Part shown: positions 17,689 to 24,820 of the stretch, piece by piece
Numbering within the stretch: the stretch's first letter is position 1
How the letters are laid out: every line of letters begins with the position of its first letter
NCBI GenBank assembly: GCA_030425285.1
Contig: JAUIAY010000001.1
Coordinates: 916,963-980,962 of the forward strand
Length of the DNA stretch: 64,000 nt
Reading direction: 5' to 3'
Origin: Bacteroidia bacterium
GTDB taxonomy: Bacteria; Bacteroidota; Bacteroidia; Flavobacteriales; Flavobacteriaceae
The notes under the pieces: generated by a model
The model's database searches: none
What the model was told of the DNA's origin: nothing
Seen by the model: only the letters and a program-made list of their open reading frames with translations
Program-made: the position numbers and the translations under genes

Positions 17689-18336
17689 CTAGGTTATTGC
17701 TTTAAAAGCATAGCCCATATTTGAAAAGTGCTCCAAAACTTTTGGAAGCGTATATTGTAAGTTTTTTGATGCTTTCACACTATCGTGAAAAACGATAATA
17801 CTTCCGGGCTCCGATTTACTAATGACATTCTTTAAACAAGTCTCGGGAGCAGTATTTTTATCCCAGTCAAACGACAAAACATGCCACATAATAATATCAT
17901 ATCCTAATTCCATTAGTGCTCTTCCTTGACCTGGTTTTATTTGTCCGTATGGTGGTCTAAACAATTTCTCTCTAGACCTTGAGTCTTTATATTGTAAATC
18001 AATCACATCTTGTGCCTCTTTGGCTTCAGCTAAATAATCACTTAAGTTAGTTTTCCAACCTTTCACATGGTTTTGGGTATGATTCCCGATAGTATGCCCT
18101 TGAGATAAGATATTCTGAAAAATTTCAGGGTGCTTTTCAACATTATTGCCAATGCAGAAAAAGGTGACTTTTGCGTCAAACTGATTCAAAGTATCCAAAA
18201 CCCAATTAGTGATTTGGGGTGTTGGGCCATCATCAAAAGTGAGATAAAGAATTTTCTCATCAGTTGGTTTTTCCCAAATATAATTGGGAAGCGCTTTTTT
18301 AACCAACTTGGGTGTTTTTATAGGCGTAATCCCCAC
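17689..18336 (-). CDS. polysaccharide deacetylase (NodB/CE4 family)
   Basis: 215 residues covering one NodB homology domain: TFDDGP (33-38, Asp35 base and Asp36 metal ligand), metal-binding HTxGNHTQNH (81-90; His86, His90), RPPYG (127-131), the W-H/D segment MWHVLSFDWD (150-159) and IVFHDS (181-186). All motifs for a metal-dependent sugar N-deacetylase are present. There is no signal peptide, so the substrate is probably a cytoplasmic or membrane-linked precursor, or secretion is unconventional. The start is GTG at 18336; an in-frame stop lies four codons upstream, so no ATG is available. It follows the DUF2723 gene by 13 bp on the same strand and is likely co-transcribed with it. Confidence 0.88.
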   Translation of the reverse strand: MGITPIKTPKLVKKALPNYIWEKPTDEKILYLTFDDGPTPQITNWVLDTLNQFDAKVTFFCIGNNVEKHPEIFQNILSQGHTIGNHTQNHVKGWKTNLSDYLAEAKEAQDVIDLQYKDSRSREKLFRPPYGQIKPGQGRALMELGYDIIMWHVLSFDWDKNTAPETCLKNVISKSEPGSIIVFHDSVKASKNLQYTLPKVLEHFSNMGYAFKAIT

Positions 18337-18349
18337 AATTATCTGTTAC

Positions 18350-21300
18350 TTATTCAGGTTCAATAATACTGCTATCTTCTTGAATGATGTCTGGGTCTGA
18401 TTCAAAAATGTCATCAGTTGGTTCTGGTTCGTCATCATAGAAGTGCTTAAACAAATTCAAGAAATTTGAAAATGTTTTGGCCTCTTGCGCACCAAAATCT
18501 CTGTCGTATTCTATTACCACATCAACTATGCTTTTGTAACGTTCAATATCTGTATAAATATCTTCAAAAACACGTCGTTGTTGTTCAGCGTCTAGTTTAC
18601 TATAATACGTTAGATTTTCTTGATATTTTTTGGAGACATCTTTGAACAGTTTTTGAGCCTTTTCATTTGCTCCAACTTCATAATAAGCACCAATGTAAGG
18701 TTCCAATAATGTATAATAGCCAAAATTATCTACAGGCATATTATCCATAGCAACGTCTGCAATTTTTTCGGCTTTATCTAGTTTATCTTCATTAATCAAC
18801 TGCTCCACTAAACGCGCCAAATTACCTCTATAGGTTATGGAGTTTCGTCTGGTTTCAGTATCATGATAAATGTCAGGACTGCCACTATTTCCCCAATCCC
18901 AATTAACAACTTTGTCATACATCAAATCAGAGTCAACTCGACCCATGTCAAACGGATTTGCCCTATCTACAGGAGTTCGGATTGGGACTAATTTATAAGC
19001 CATTCCATCAAGTTGCAAATAATCTTTCATCCAGATATAATCATCATCGCCAAAGGCACCACCCGTAAAATAAATAGGGCGTTTCCAATCGTTACTAGCA
19101 ACAATGTCAAGCATTAATAATCTATTTTTATAAAGAGCGCCATCGGTGATTTTGATGGTTATGAAATCAACAATATCGGCTGAATCCTTTTCTTTGACAA
19201 TGCCATACTTCAAGGCATTTTCTTTATTAACAGGAATCTGCACATATTCAACTGGGAAATAATTAGAGTTTACCAATTGTGTTGGATAAAAACTAGGATC
19301 TTCGCCTTGTTGTTGAATAATGTATTTGTATTTCGTTTTGGGGTTATCACTCGTCACAAAATTCAAAAAATCCTTAATATGAAGTGTGTCTGTATTTAAC
19401 AGACGTTGTTTTCGGCCTCTGGCATCGTAAACAAATTGTTTCTTCATGATATAATCTCGTGTGCCATAACGATATTGGTCATGAGTAAGTGAAGATGGTA
19501 CGGGATCACTTTCATAAGCTTTACGTTTCATTTGATCAATGTACCAATCTGTTTGAAATAAACTGGTGTTAACCACACGAACATCTGTTCTGTAACCCTC
19601 AATTTCTTGGGCATACCATAGAGCAAAGGTGTCATTGTCTCCAATAGAAAATAAAATACCATTTTCAGCACAGGAATCCAGATACTTTTTAGCCATGGCT
19701 CTTGCTGTATATTTATCAGAACGATCATGATCATCCCAATTGTTTGCAACCAAAATTCCAGGAACCAATATTAAACAGGCAAGTGTAACAGCTGGAGCTA
19801 ATAATTTAGAAGTGAACTTTTGTTTAAGCGCATCAATTATGGCGTAAACACCAAATCCAATCCATAAGGCAAAAACATAAAAAGATCCTACTACCGAATA
19901 ATCCCGTTCACGCGGTTCAAATGGCCTTACATTGGTGTAAACCTGAATGGCCAAACCTGTAAACAGGAAGAAAACCAACATCACCCAGAATAGCTTTTTG
20001 TCTTTATTGAACAAAAAGAATAAACCAATTAATCCTAAAATGAAAGGTAGGAAATAGTATGTGTTCCTCGCTTTATTGTTTTTAACATCACTTGGTAGAT
20101 TGTCTTGTGAGAGGCCTAAATGCCATTCGTCAATAAAATTGATGCCACTTAACCAATTACCGTGATTATCATATTTACCTTGAATATCATCTTGTCTTCC
20201 AACAAAATTCCACATAAAATAACGCAAATACATATAACCTAACTGGTATTCCAGCATATAAGCAACATTACTGCCTAAAGATGGTTTTTCAACATCAATA
20301 TACTGGCTAAACTGCCTTAAGAAACTATGATAGTCTTCATAATCTACCATGCCACTTGCTACATCATTCTTAAAGTTAGCAATGGCTCCGCGAAGTTCAT
20401 TTTCCATTTGGTATTCAGGCTTTAACTTAAAATCTAAATAACCTGTGAAAATCATGTAGTTTTCGGCATTTTCGCCACTCCACATTCGTGGTAAAATTGA
20501 GGCGTGTTTCGCGTTGTAATTTTGTCTAGCGTTTTCCCAATCGTTTATAATAACGTATTTACCTGTTTTTTCATCTTTTTCATAATTGGGCTTGTCGTCA
20601 ATGTAAGGTTCGTTTTCATCCAAACCTGAATATTGGTCAGTGAATTGCGGACCATAAAACAAATGTGTTTCAGGGTATTGCTCTAAATTATAGTAAGCCA
20701 ATAATTCTCTGGCATCTGATGGGTCGTTTTCATTAATGACTACGTTAGCATTGGCACGAATAGGTAACATCATCCATGAAGAAAAACCAACCATGACGAA
20801 GGTTACACAAAGAATAGCTGTGTTCACATGTTTATATTGTTTCTCTCGGGTATATTTTAGACCAAAATAAATAACAGCAACTAAAATTATTCCAGCAATT
20901 ATGGAGCCTGAATTAAATGGCAAGCCAATGGTGTTCACAAAGAATATTTCCATAGCACTAAAATATCTCAAGATATTTGGAGCCAGTAATTTAAAAATAA
21001 ACAACAGGATAGCAACTGAAACAACATTAGCTATGATAAAGTTTTTAATAGTTATTTCCTTGTAGTTTTTGAAATAATAAATCAAGCCTATAGCTGGAAT
21101 GGTCAACAAGCCCATAAAGTGTACGCCAAACGACAGTCCAATAACAAAGGCAATAAGCACTAACCAACGATTTCCTCGAGGTTGATTCATTTCACGTTCC
21201 CAACGCAAGGCTAAATAAAATAGAACCGACATGATTAATGTTGCCATAGCGTACACTTCAGTTTCCACAGCATTGAACCAAAAGGAATCTGTAAAAGTGA

Positions 21301-21694
21301 AAGCTAAACTACCAACTAAAGAGCTACCAAGAATGGCAATTTTTTGAGTTTCGGATAAGGTTTCTTCATTTCCAGCCAATTTTCTTAATAGCAAGGAAAT
21401 AGTCCAGAACATAAAAAGTATTGTAAACGCACTGGCTACGGCACTCATCATATTGAGCATAAAGCCAATTTGCGAAGGCTCTAAAGCAAACATAGAAAAA
21501 AAAGCACCAAACATCTGAAATAAAGGTGCTCCTGGTGGATGTCCAACCTGTAGTTTTGAAGATGTTAAAATATATTCGCCAGCATCCCAAAAACTTACTG
21601 TAGGTTCAACTGTAAGACCGAATGTGAGTAAAGCCACCAAAAATGAAAACCAAGCTAAAATATTGTTCCATTTTTTAAAGCTAATATGTGCCAT
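18350..21694 (-). CDS. DUF2723/GT117 integral membrane glycosyltransferase (protein O-mannosyltransferase-like)
   Basis: 1114 residues from ATG at 21694; the frame stays open to a TTG at 21730, but MAHISFKKW is the natural start. The N-terminal 170 residues match DUF2723: first membrane helix, PTVSFWDAGEY with the conserved acidic pair (about 34-44), LQVGHPPGAPLFQ (50-62). Ten or more membrane helices follow, interspersed with a long soluble loop (about 335-530), and a soluble C-terminal third with helical-repeat-like EKAEKIADVA and EKAQKLFKDV segments. DUF2723 is GT-C-like; the human member TMEM260 is a protein O-mannosyltransferase, and Bacteroidetes do O-glycosylate exported proteins. Direct evidence for substrate here is lacking. 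Leads a probable two-gene operon with the deacetylase. Confidence 0.88.
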   Translation of the reverse strand: MAHISFKKWNNILAWFSFLVALLTFGLTVEPTVSFWDAGEYILTSSKLQVGHPPGAPLFQMFGAFFSMFALEPSQIGFMLNMMSAVASAFTILFMFWTISLLLRKLAGNEETLSETQKIAILGSSLVGSLAFTFTDSFWFNAVETEVYAMATLIMSVLFYLALRWEREMNQPRGNRWLVLIAFVIGLSFGVHFMGLLTIPAIGLIYYFKNYKEITIKNFIIANVVSVAILLFIFKLLAPNILRYFSAMEIFFVNTIGLPFNSGSIIAGIILVAVIYFGLKYTREKQYKHVNTAILCVTFVMVGFSSWMMLPIRANANVVINENDPSDARELLAYYNLEQYPETHLFYGPQFTDQYSGLDENEPYIDDKPNYEKDEKTGKYVIINDWENARQNYNAKHASILPRMWSGENAENYMIFTGYLDFKLKPEYQMENELRGAIANFKNDVASGMVDYEDYHSFLRQFSQYIDVEKPSLGSNVAYMLEYQLGYMYLRYFMWNFVGRQDDIQGKYDNHGNWLSGINFIDEWHLGLSQDNLPSDVKNNKARNTYYFLPFILGLIGLFFLFNKDKKLFWVMLVFFLFTGLAIQVYTNVRPFEPRERDYSVVGSFYVFALWIGFGVYAIIDALKQKFTSKLLAPAVTLACLILVPGILVANNWDDHDRSDKYTARAMAKKYLDSCAENGILFSIGDNDTFALWYAQEIEGYRTDVRVVNTSLFQTDWYIDQMKRKAYESDPVPSSLTHDQYRYGTRDYIMKKQFVYDARGRKQRLLNTDTLHIKDFLNFVTSDNPKTKYKYIIQQQGEDPSFYPTQLVNSNYFPVEYVQIPVNKENALKYGIVKEKDSADIVDFITIKITDGALYKNRLLMLDIVASNDWKRPIYFTGGAFGDDDYIWMKDYLQLDGMAYKLVPIRTPVDRANPFDMGRVDSDLMYDKVVNWDWGNSGSPDIYHDTETRRNSITYRGNLARLVEQLINEDKLDKAEKIADVAMDNMPVDNFGYYTLLEPYIGAYYEVGANEKAQKLFKDVSKKYQENLTYYSKLDAEQQRRVFEDIYTDIERYKSIVDVVIEYDRDFGAQEAKTFSNFLNLFKHFYDDEPEPTDDIFESDPDIIQEDSSIIEPE

Positions 21695-21742
21695 GTAATT
21701 GCAATTTGTTAGATTAGGCGAATTTAACAATAAATATCAAAC

Positions 21743-21750
21743 CAAAAATA
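21743..21750 (-). promoter_or_regulatory. possible -7 element for the DUF2723 gene
   Basis: Reading on the minus strand, TAttTTTG lies about 49 bp before the ATG. The -33 region is not recognisable. Confidence 0.3.
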
Positions 21751-21798
21751 CTTTTAAGGAAACGTTAAGTTTTGAAGAATTATTTTATGTAAAAAATG

Positions 21799-21829
21799 TT
21801 TGTGCAAACGAAACTTTGTTTTAAATTTG
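21799..21829 (+). promoter_or_regulatory. promoter of tRNA-Gln (TTTG-N19-TAaaTTTG)
   Basis: TTTG at 21799-21802 and TAaaTTTG at 21822-21829 are separated by 19 bp, an exact match to the Bacteroidetes primary sigma factor consensus. The tRNA begins 18 bp further on, as expected for a short 5' leader. Confidence 0.75.
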
Positions 21830-21846
21830 CAACCTCAATTACACAA

Positions 21847-21919
21847 TGGCCTATGGTGTAACTGGCAACACGTCTGGTTTTGGTCCAGAAGAGTCTAGGT
21901 TCGAGCCCTAGTAGGCCAA
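21847..21919 (+). tRNA. tRNA-Gln (anticodon UUG)
   Basis: 73-nt cloverleaf. Acceptor strand TGGCCTA (21847-21853) pairs with TAGGCCA (21912-21918), discriminator A at 21919. Anticodon stem TCTGG/CCAGA encloses loop TTTTGGT with anticodon TTG, which reads CAA/CAG. T-arm CTAGG-TTCGAGC-CCTAG. CCA is not encoded. A strong promoter precedes it and a hairpin terminator follows 11 bp later. Confidence 0.95.
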
Positions 21920-22039
21920 CAAGTAACCACAATCCCGATTATTAATTTAATTGGGATTTTCTTTTTGTGAAAATATATTTTTAGGCGAGAAGTTTATGCC
22001 GAGCGGAGTCGAGGTAAGTCCTAGTAGGCCAACAAGTAA
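21907..22039. repeat. direct repeat: tRNA-Gln 3' end duplicated 113 bp downstream
   Basis: The 20-bp string CCTAGTAGGCCAACAAGTAA occurs at 21907-21926 (3' strand of the T-stem, 3' acceptor strand and flank of tRNA-Gln) and again at 22020-22039. The second copy has no tRNA body. Either an att-like scar, or the remnant of a deleted tandem tRNA. Confidence 0.85.
21931..21966 (+). terminator. hairpin terminator after tRNA-Gln
   Basis: AATCCCGATT (21931-21940) pairs with AATTGGGATT (21949-21958), 10 bp with one G-U, followed by a T-rich tail. Confidence 0.75.
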
Positions 22040-22041
22040 TT

Positions 22042-22076
22042 AAAAAACCTAATCTTAATTGATTAGGTTTTTTTTG
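22042..22076. terminator. bidirectional hairpin terminator
   Basis: A-rich AAAACCTAATC pairs with GATTAGGTTTT around loop TTAATT (stem arms up to 22042-22054 and 22061-22073), with a T run on one side and an A run on the other. It follows the duplicated tRNA end and faces the end of the universal stress gene, so it can serve both strands. Confidence 0.8.
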
Positions 22077-22098
22077 GTTTATAGTATTCTTGGTTGAG

Positions 22099-22923
22099 TC
22101 AAATTTTGAATGTTACTACAGGCCGTTTAGCATGATTTACCAAATCTTCACTAATACTTCCGTTAAAAAAATGTGCGATTCCTTGTCTGCCATGCGTACT
22201 AATGCCAATTAAATCAGCACTTATAATGTGTGAGAAGTTTAAGATGCCTTTTTCAACACTTTCATCATTATAAATTGAAATGGAATAATCTTCAAAATCA
22301 TATCCTTCAATGAAATCCATTATTCTGGCTTTGGCTGTTGCAGTGGTCACAAAATTACTAGCGGTATTAACAAATAATAAGTGGATCTTGGCACCAAAGG
22401 CTTTTGCTAACTCTGTAGCTTGTCTGTAAGTTTCTTTGTTATCGTTTTTGAAGTCGGATGCAAAAACAAAATTGTCTATTTTGAAATCCTGATGCTCGTT
22501 TTTAATAACCAAAACAGGGACTTCAGCTGTTCTAACCACTTTTTCAGTGTTGGATCCAATAAACATTTCCTTAAACCCACTAGAACCATGTGAGCCCATA
22601 ACGATTAGGTCAATATTGTGCTCCTTACAAGTGTTTTTAATGCCAGTAAACGTTTGGTTAAAATCAACGGTTTCGTGAACTACTACGTCATTTAAGTATT
22701 CTTGTCCCATAGTTTGCTCAAACTTTTTGTGGGCCAATTTCATAAAAAACATAGCTTCCGGTAATTCGCTGTGCTGACTTAAAGCATCAATTTGGCTTAA
22801 AGGCAATTCAAGCATGTGTAATAAATAAATTTCGCTATCGTGTTTTTTTGCTAATTGAGCTGCTACCTGTAGGGCATTTTCTGCTTGTTTTGAAAAGTCT
22901 GTAGGGACGAGTATTTTTTTCAT
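22099..22923 (-). CDS. universal stress protein, tandem UspA domains
   Basis: 274 residues from ATG at 22923 (MKKILVPTDFSKQAENAL, the classic Usp start); the frame is open for 26 more residues to 23001, but that extension is not Usp-like and runs towards the rimP promoter. Two Usp domains: residues 1 to about 145, with the nucleotide-binding pattern GSHGSSGFKEMFIGSNTE, and about 150-274, where the matching STHGRQGIAHFFNGSISE is also present. Both could bind ATP. Tandem Usp proteins are common in Bacteroidetes and are tied to general stress and energy limitation; no specific partner can be inferred. Single gene, divergent from rimP. Confidence 0.92.
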   Translation of the reverse strand: MKKILVPTDFSKQAENALQVAAQLAKKHDSEIYLLHMLELPLSQIDALSQHSELPEAMFFMKLAHKKFEQTMGQEYLNDVVVHETVDFNQTFTGIKNTCKEHNIDLIVMGSHGSSGFKEMFIGSNTEKVVRTAEVPVLVIKNEHQDFKIDNFVFASDFKNDNKETYRQATELAKAFGAKIHLLFVNTASNFVTTATAKARIMDFIEGYDFEDYSISIYNDESVEKGILNFSHIISADLIGISTHGRQGIAHFFNGSISEDLVNHAKRPVVTFKI

Positions 22924-23012
22924 AAAAGGAATTTGTGGATTAGTATAGTTGCGAATAAAATTAAGAATAAAAATTGATATTTCAATCATTATGGAATTCA
23001 ATTTAATTATTG

Positions 23013-23020
23013 TATATTTG
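23013..23020 (+). promoter_or_regulatory. -7 promoter element of rimP-nusA-infB
   Basis: TAtaTTTG with only a weak -33 match (TATG) 19-20 bp upstream. It is placed so that transcription would start just before the leader hairpin at 23047. Confidence 0.55.
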
Positions 23021-23046
23021 CAGCGTTGAAAGTAAAAAGATTAAAT

Positions 23047-23072
23047 GAGGGGACGGGAAGTCCCCTCTTTTT
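23047..23072 (+). promoter_or_regulatory. terminator-like hairpin in the rimP leader (candidate attenuator)
   Basis: A perfect 8-bp stem GAGGGGAC (23047-23054) / GTCCCCTC (23060-23067), loop GGGAA, then TTTTT. It has the full form of an intrinsic terminator but lies between the promoter and the rimP ATG at 23082, not after a gene. The leftward uspA gene points away, so this is not its terminator. Because nusA is in the operon, control of read-through by NusA is an attractive inference. Confidence 0.65.
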
Positions 23073-23081
23073 ATACCAAAA

Positions 23082-23543
23082 ATGTTTAAGGAAACTGTAG
23101 AGAAATTATTGGCCAATGGGCTTCAGGAAAGACAAGACCTCTTTCTTATAGACCTGACTATTTCACAAGATAATAGCATCAAGGTTATTATTGATGGTGA
23201 TAACGGTGTCACGGTTGATGACTGTGTATTTGTAAGTCGTGCTATTGAGCATAATTTGGATCGTGAAGATCAAGACTTTTCCTTGGAAGTAGCCTCTGCT
23301 GGTGCTGCTGCACCTTTAGTAAATCAAAGACAATACATTAAAAGTATTGGAAGGGATTTAGAGGTTGCTACTAACGAGGGGAACTTTAAAGGGACGCTTA
23401 CCAAAGCCGATGAAAATACAATTACCTTAAATTGGAAAGCTAGAGAACCAAAACCTATTGGAAAAGGAAAGGTTACGGTTCAAAAACAGGCAGATATTGC
23501 CTATGAAGATATTGTAGAAGCAAAAGTTATGATAAAATTTTAA
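23082..23543 (+). CDS. rimP: ribosome maturation factor RimP
   Basis: 153 residues. N-terminal alpha-beta domain with DLFLIDLTISQDNSIKVIIDGDNGVTVDDCVFVSRAIE-type sequence (residues about 19-57), including the diagnostic D-G-V-x-x-D-D-C block, then LEVASAG and a C-terminal SH3-like domain carrying the L(T/K)-x-A and W-K patterns. RimP binds the 30S subunit and assists maturation of the central pseudoknot region of 16S rRNA. First gene of the conserved rimP-nusA-infB operon, 13 bp before nusA. Confidence 0.95.
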   Translation: MFKETVEKLLANGLQERQDLFLIDLTISQDNSIKVIIDGDNGVTVDDCVFVSRAIEHNLDREDQDFSLEVASAGAAAPLVNQRQYIKSIGRDLEVATNEGNFKGTLTKADENTITLNWKAREPKPIGKGKVTVQKQADIAYEDIVEAKVMIKF

Positions 23544-23556
23544 TTAAAAGAGAGAT

Positions 23557-24789
23557 ATGGAAAATCTTGCATTAATTGAGTCTTTTTCAGAATTTAAAGA
23601 CGATAAATTAATAGATCGTGTAACCCTAATGGCGATTTTAGAAGATGTGTTTAGAAATGCATTGAAGAAGAAGTTTGGTGATGATGACAATTTCGATATC
23701 ATTATTAACCCTGACAAGGGAGATTTAGAAATATGGAGAAACCGTATAGTGGTTGCCGATGGTGAAGTTGAAGAACCTAATCAAGAAATATCATTGTCTG
23801 AAGCAAGAAAGATTGAGCCTGATTTTGAAGTAGGGGAAGATGTTTCTGAAGAAGTAAAGTTAATAGATTTGGGACGTCGTTCTATTTTAGCTTTAAGGCA
23901 AAACCTGATTTCTAAAATCCATGAGCACGACAATACCAATATCTATAAGCAATTTAAGGATCTGGTTGGTGATATTTACACGGCTGAAGTGCATCACATA
24001 CGTCACAGAGCTGTAATTTTGTTGGACGATGAAGGGAATGAAATTATCCTTCCAAAAGAAAAGCAAATACCATCAGATTTCTTTAGAAAAGGTGATAATG
24101 TTCGTGGTATAATCGAGAGTGTTGAGCTTAAAGGTAATAAGCCTGCAATCATTATGTCTAGAACTGCTCCTGAATTTTTAGAGAAATTGTTCGAGCAGGA
24201 AATTCCTGAAGTCTTTGATGGTCTTATTACAGTTAAAAAGGTTGTAAGAATACCAGGTGAAAAAGCTAAAGTAGCTGTCGATTCTTACGATGATAGAATT
24301 GATCCAGTTGGTGCTTGTGTGGGTATGAAAGGTTCTAGAATTCATGGTATTGTACGTGAATTAGGTAATGAAAATATTGATGTAATCAATTACACTAATA
24401 ACCTTCAGCTTTTTATAACTAGAGCGTTAAGTCCTGCTAGAGTAACTTCTATTAAGATTGACGAAGAGAACAAACGTGCTGAAGCTATATTGAAACCAGA
24501 AGAGGTTAGTAAAGCTATTGGTCGTGGTGGTCACAACATTCGTTTGGCTGGTCAGTTAACAGGTTATGAGATTGATGTGTTCAGGGAAGGTGCTGAAGAA
24601 GATGTGGAATTGCGTGAATTCTCTGATGAAATTGATGAGTGGATTATTGAAGAATTCAGCAAAGCTGGATTGGATACTGCGAAGAGTATTTTGGAGCAGG
24701 AAGTAGATGATTTAGTAAAGCGTACAGATTTAGAAGAAGAAACAATTTTAGACGTTATCAGAATTCTTAAGGAGGAATTCGAAGATTAA
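23557..24789 (+). CDS. nusA: transcription termination/antitermination factor NusA
   Basis: 410 residues: N-terminal RNA-polymerase-binding domain (1 to about 130), S1 domain (about 135-200, VGDIYTAEVHHIRHRAVILL), and tandem KH domains (about 210-350) with GxxG loops, GMKGSRI and GRGGHNI. The acidic C-terminal tail (350-410) replaces the AR repeats found in enterobacteria, which is usual outside the proteobacteria. NusA modulates pausing, termination and rRNA antitermination. It sits between rimP and infB and may act on the hairpin in its own operon leader. Confidence 0.96.
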   Translation: MENLALIESFSEFKDDKLIDRVTLMAILEDVFRNALKKKFGDDDNFDIIINPDKGDLEIWRNRIVVADGEVEEPNQEISLSEARKIEPDFEVGEDVSEEVKLIDLGRRSILALRQNLISKIHEHDNTNIYKQFKDLVGDIYTAEVHHIRHRAVILLDDEGNEIILPKEKQIPSDFFRKGDNVRGIIESVELKGNKPAIIMSRTAPEFLEKLFEQEIPEVFDGLITVKKVVRIPGEKAKVAVDSYDDRIDPVGACVGMKGSRIHGIVRELGNENIDVINYTNNLQLFITRALSPARVTSIKIDEENKRAEAILKPEEVSKAIGRGGHNIRLAGQLTGYEIDVFREGAEEDVELREFSDEIDEWIIEEFSKAGLDTAKSILEQEVDDLVKRTDLEEETILDVIRILKEEFED

Positions 24790-24820
24790 ATATAATTTTA
24801 GGTTATTTTAAAGGCAATTT

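Noticed and set aside
22012-22039. A second tRNA gene after tRNA-Gln
   Set aside because: Only the 3' T-stem and acceptor strand are present; D-arm, anticodon arm and 5' acceptor strand are absent.
22924-23001. 26-residue N-terminal extension of the universal stress protein
   Set aside because: Usp proteins begin at the MKKILVPTDF-type start; the extension is Ile/Asn-rich from AT-rich DNA and enters the rimP promoter area.
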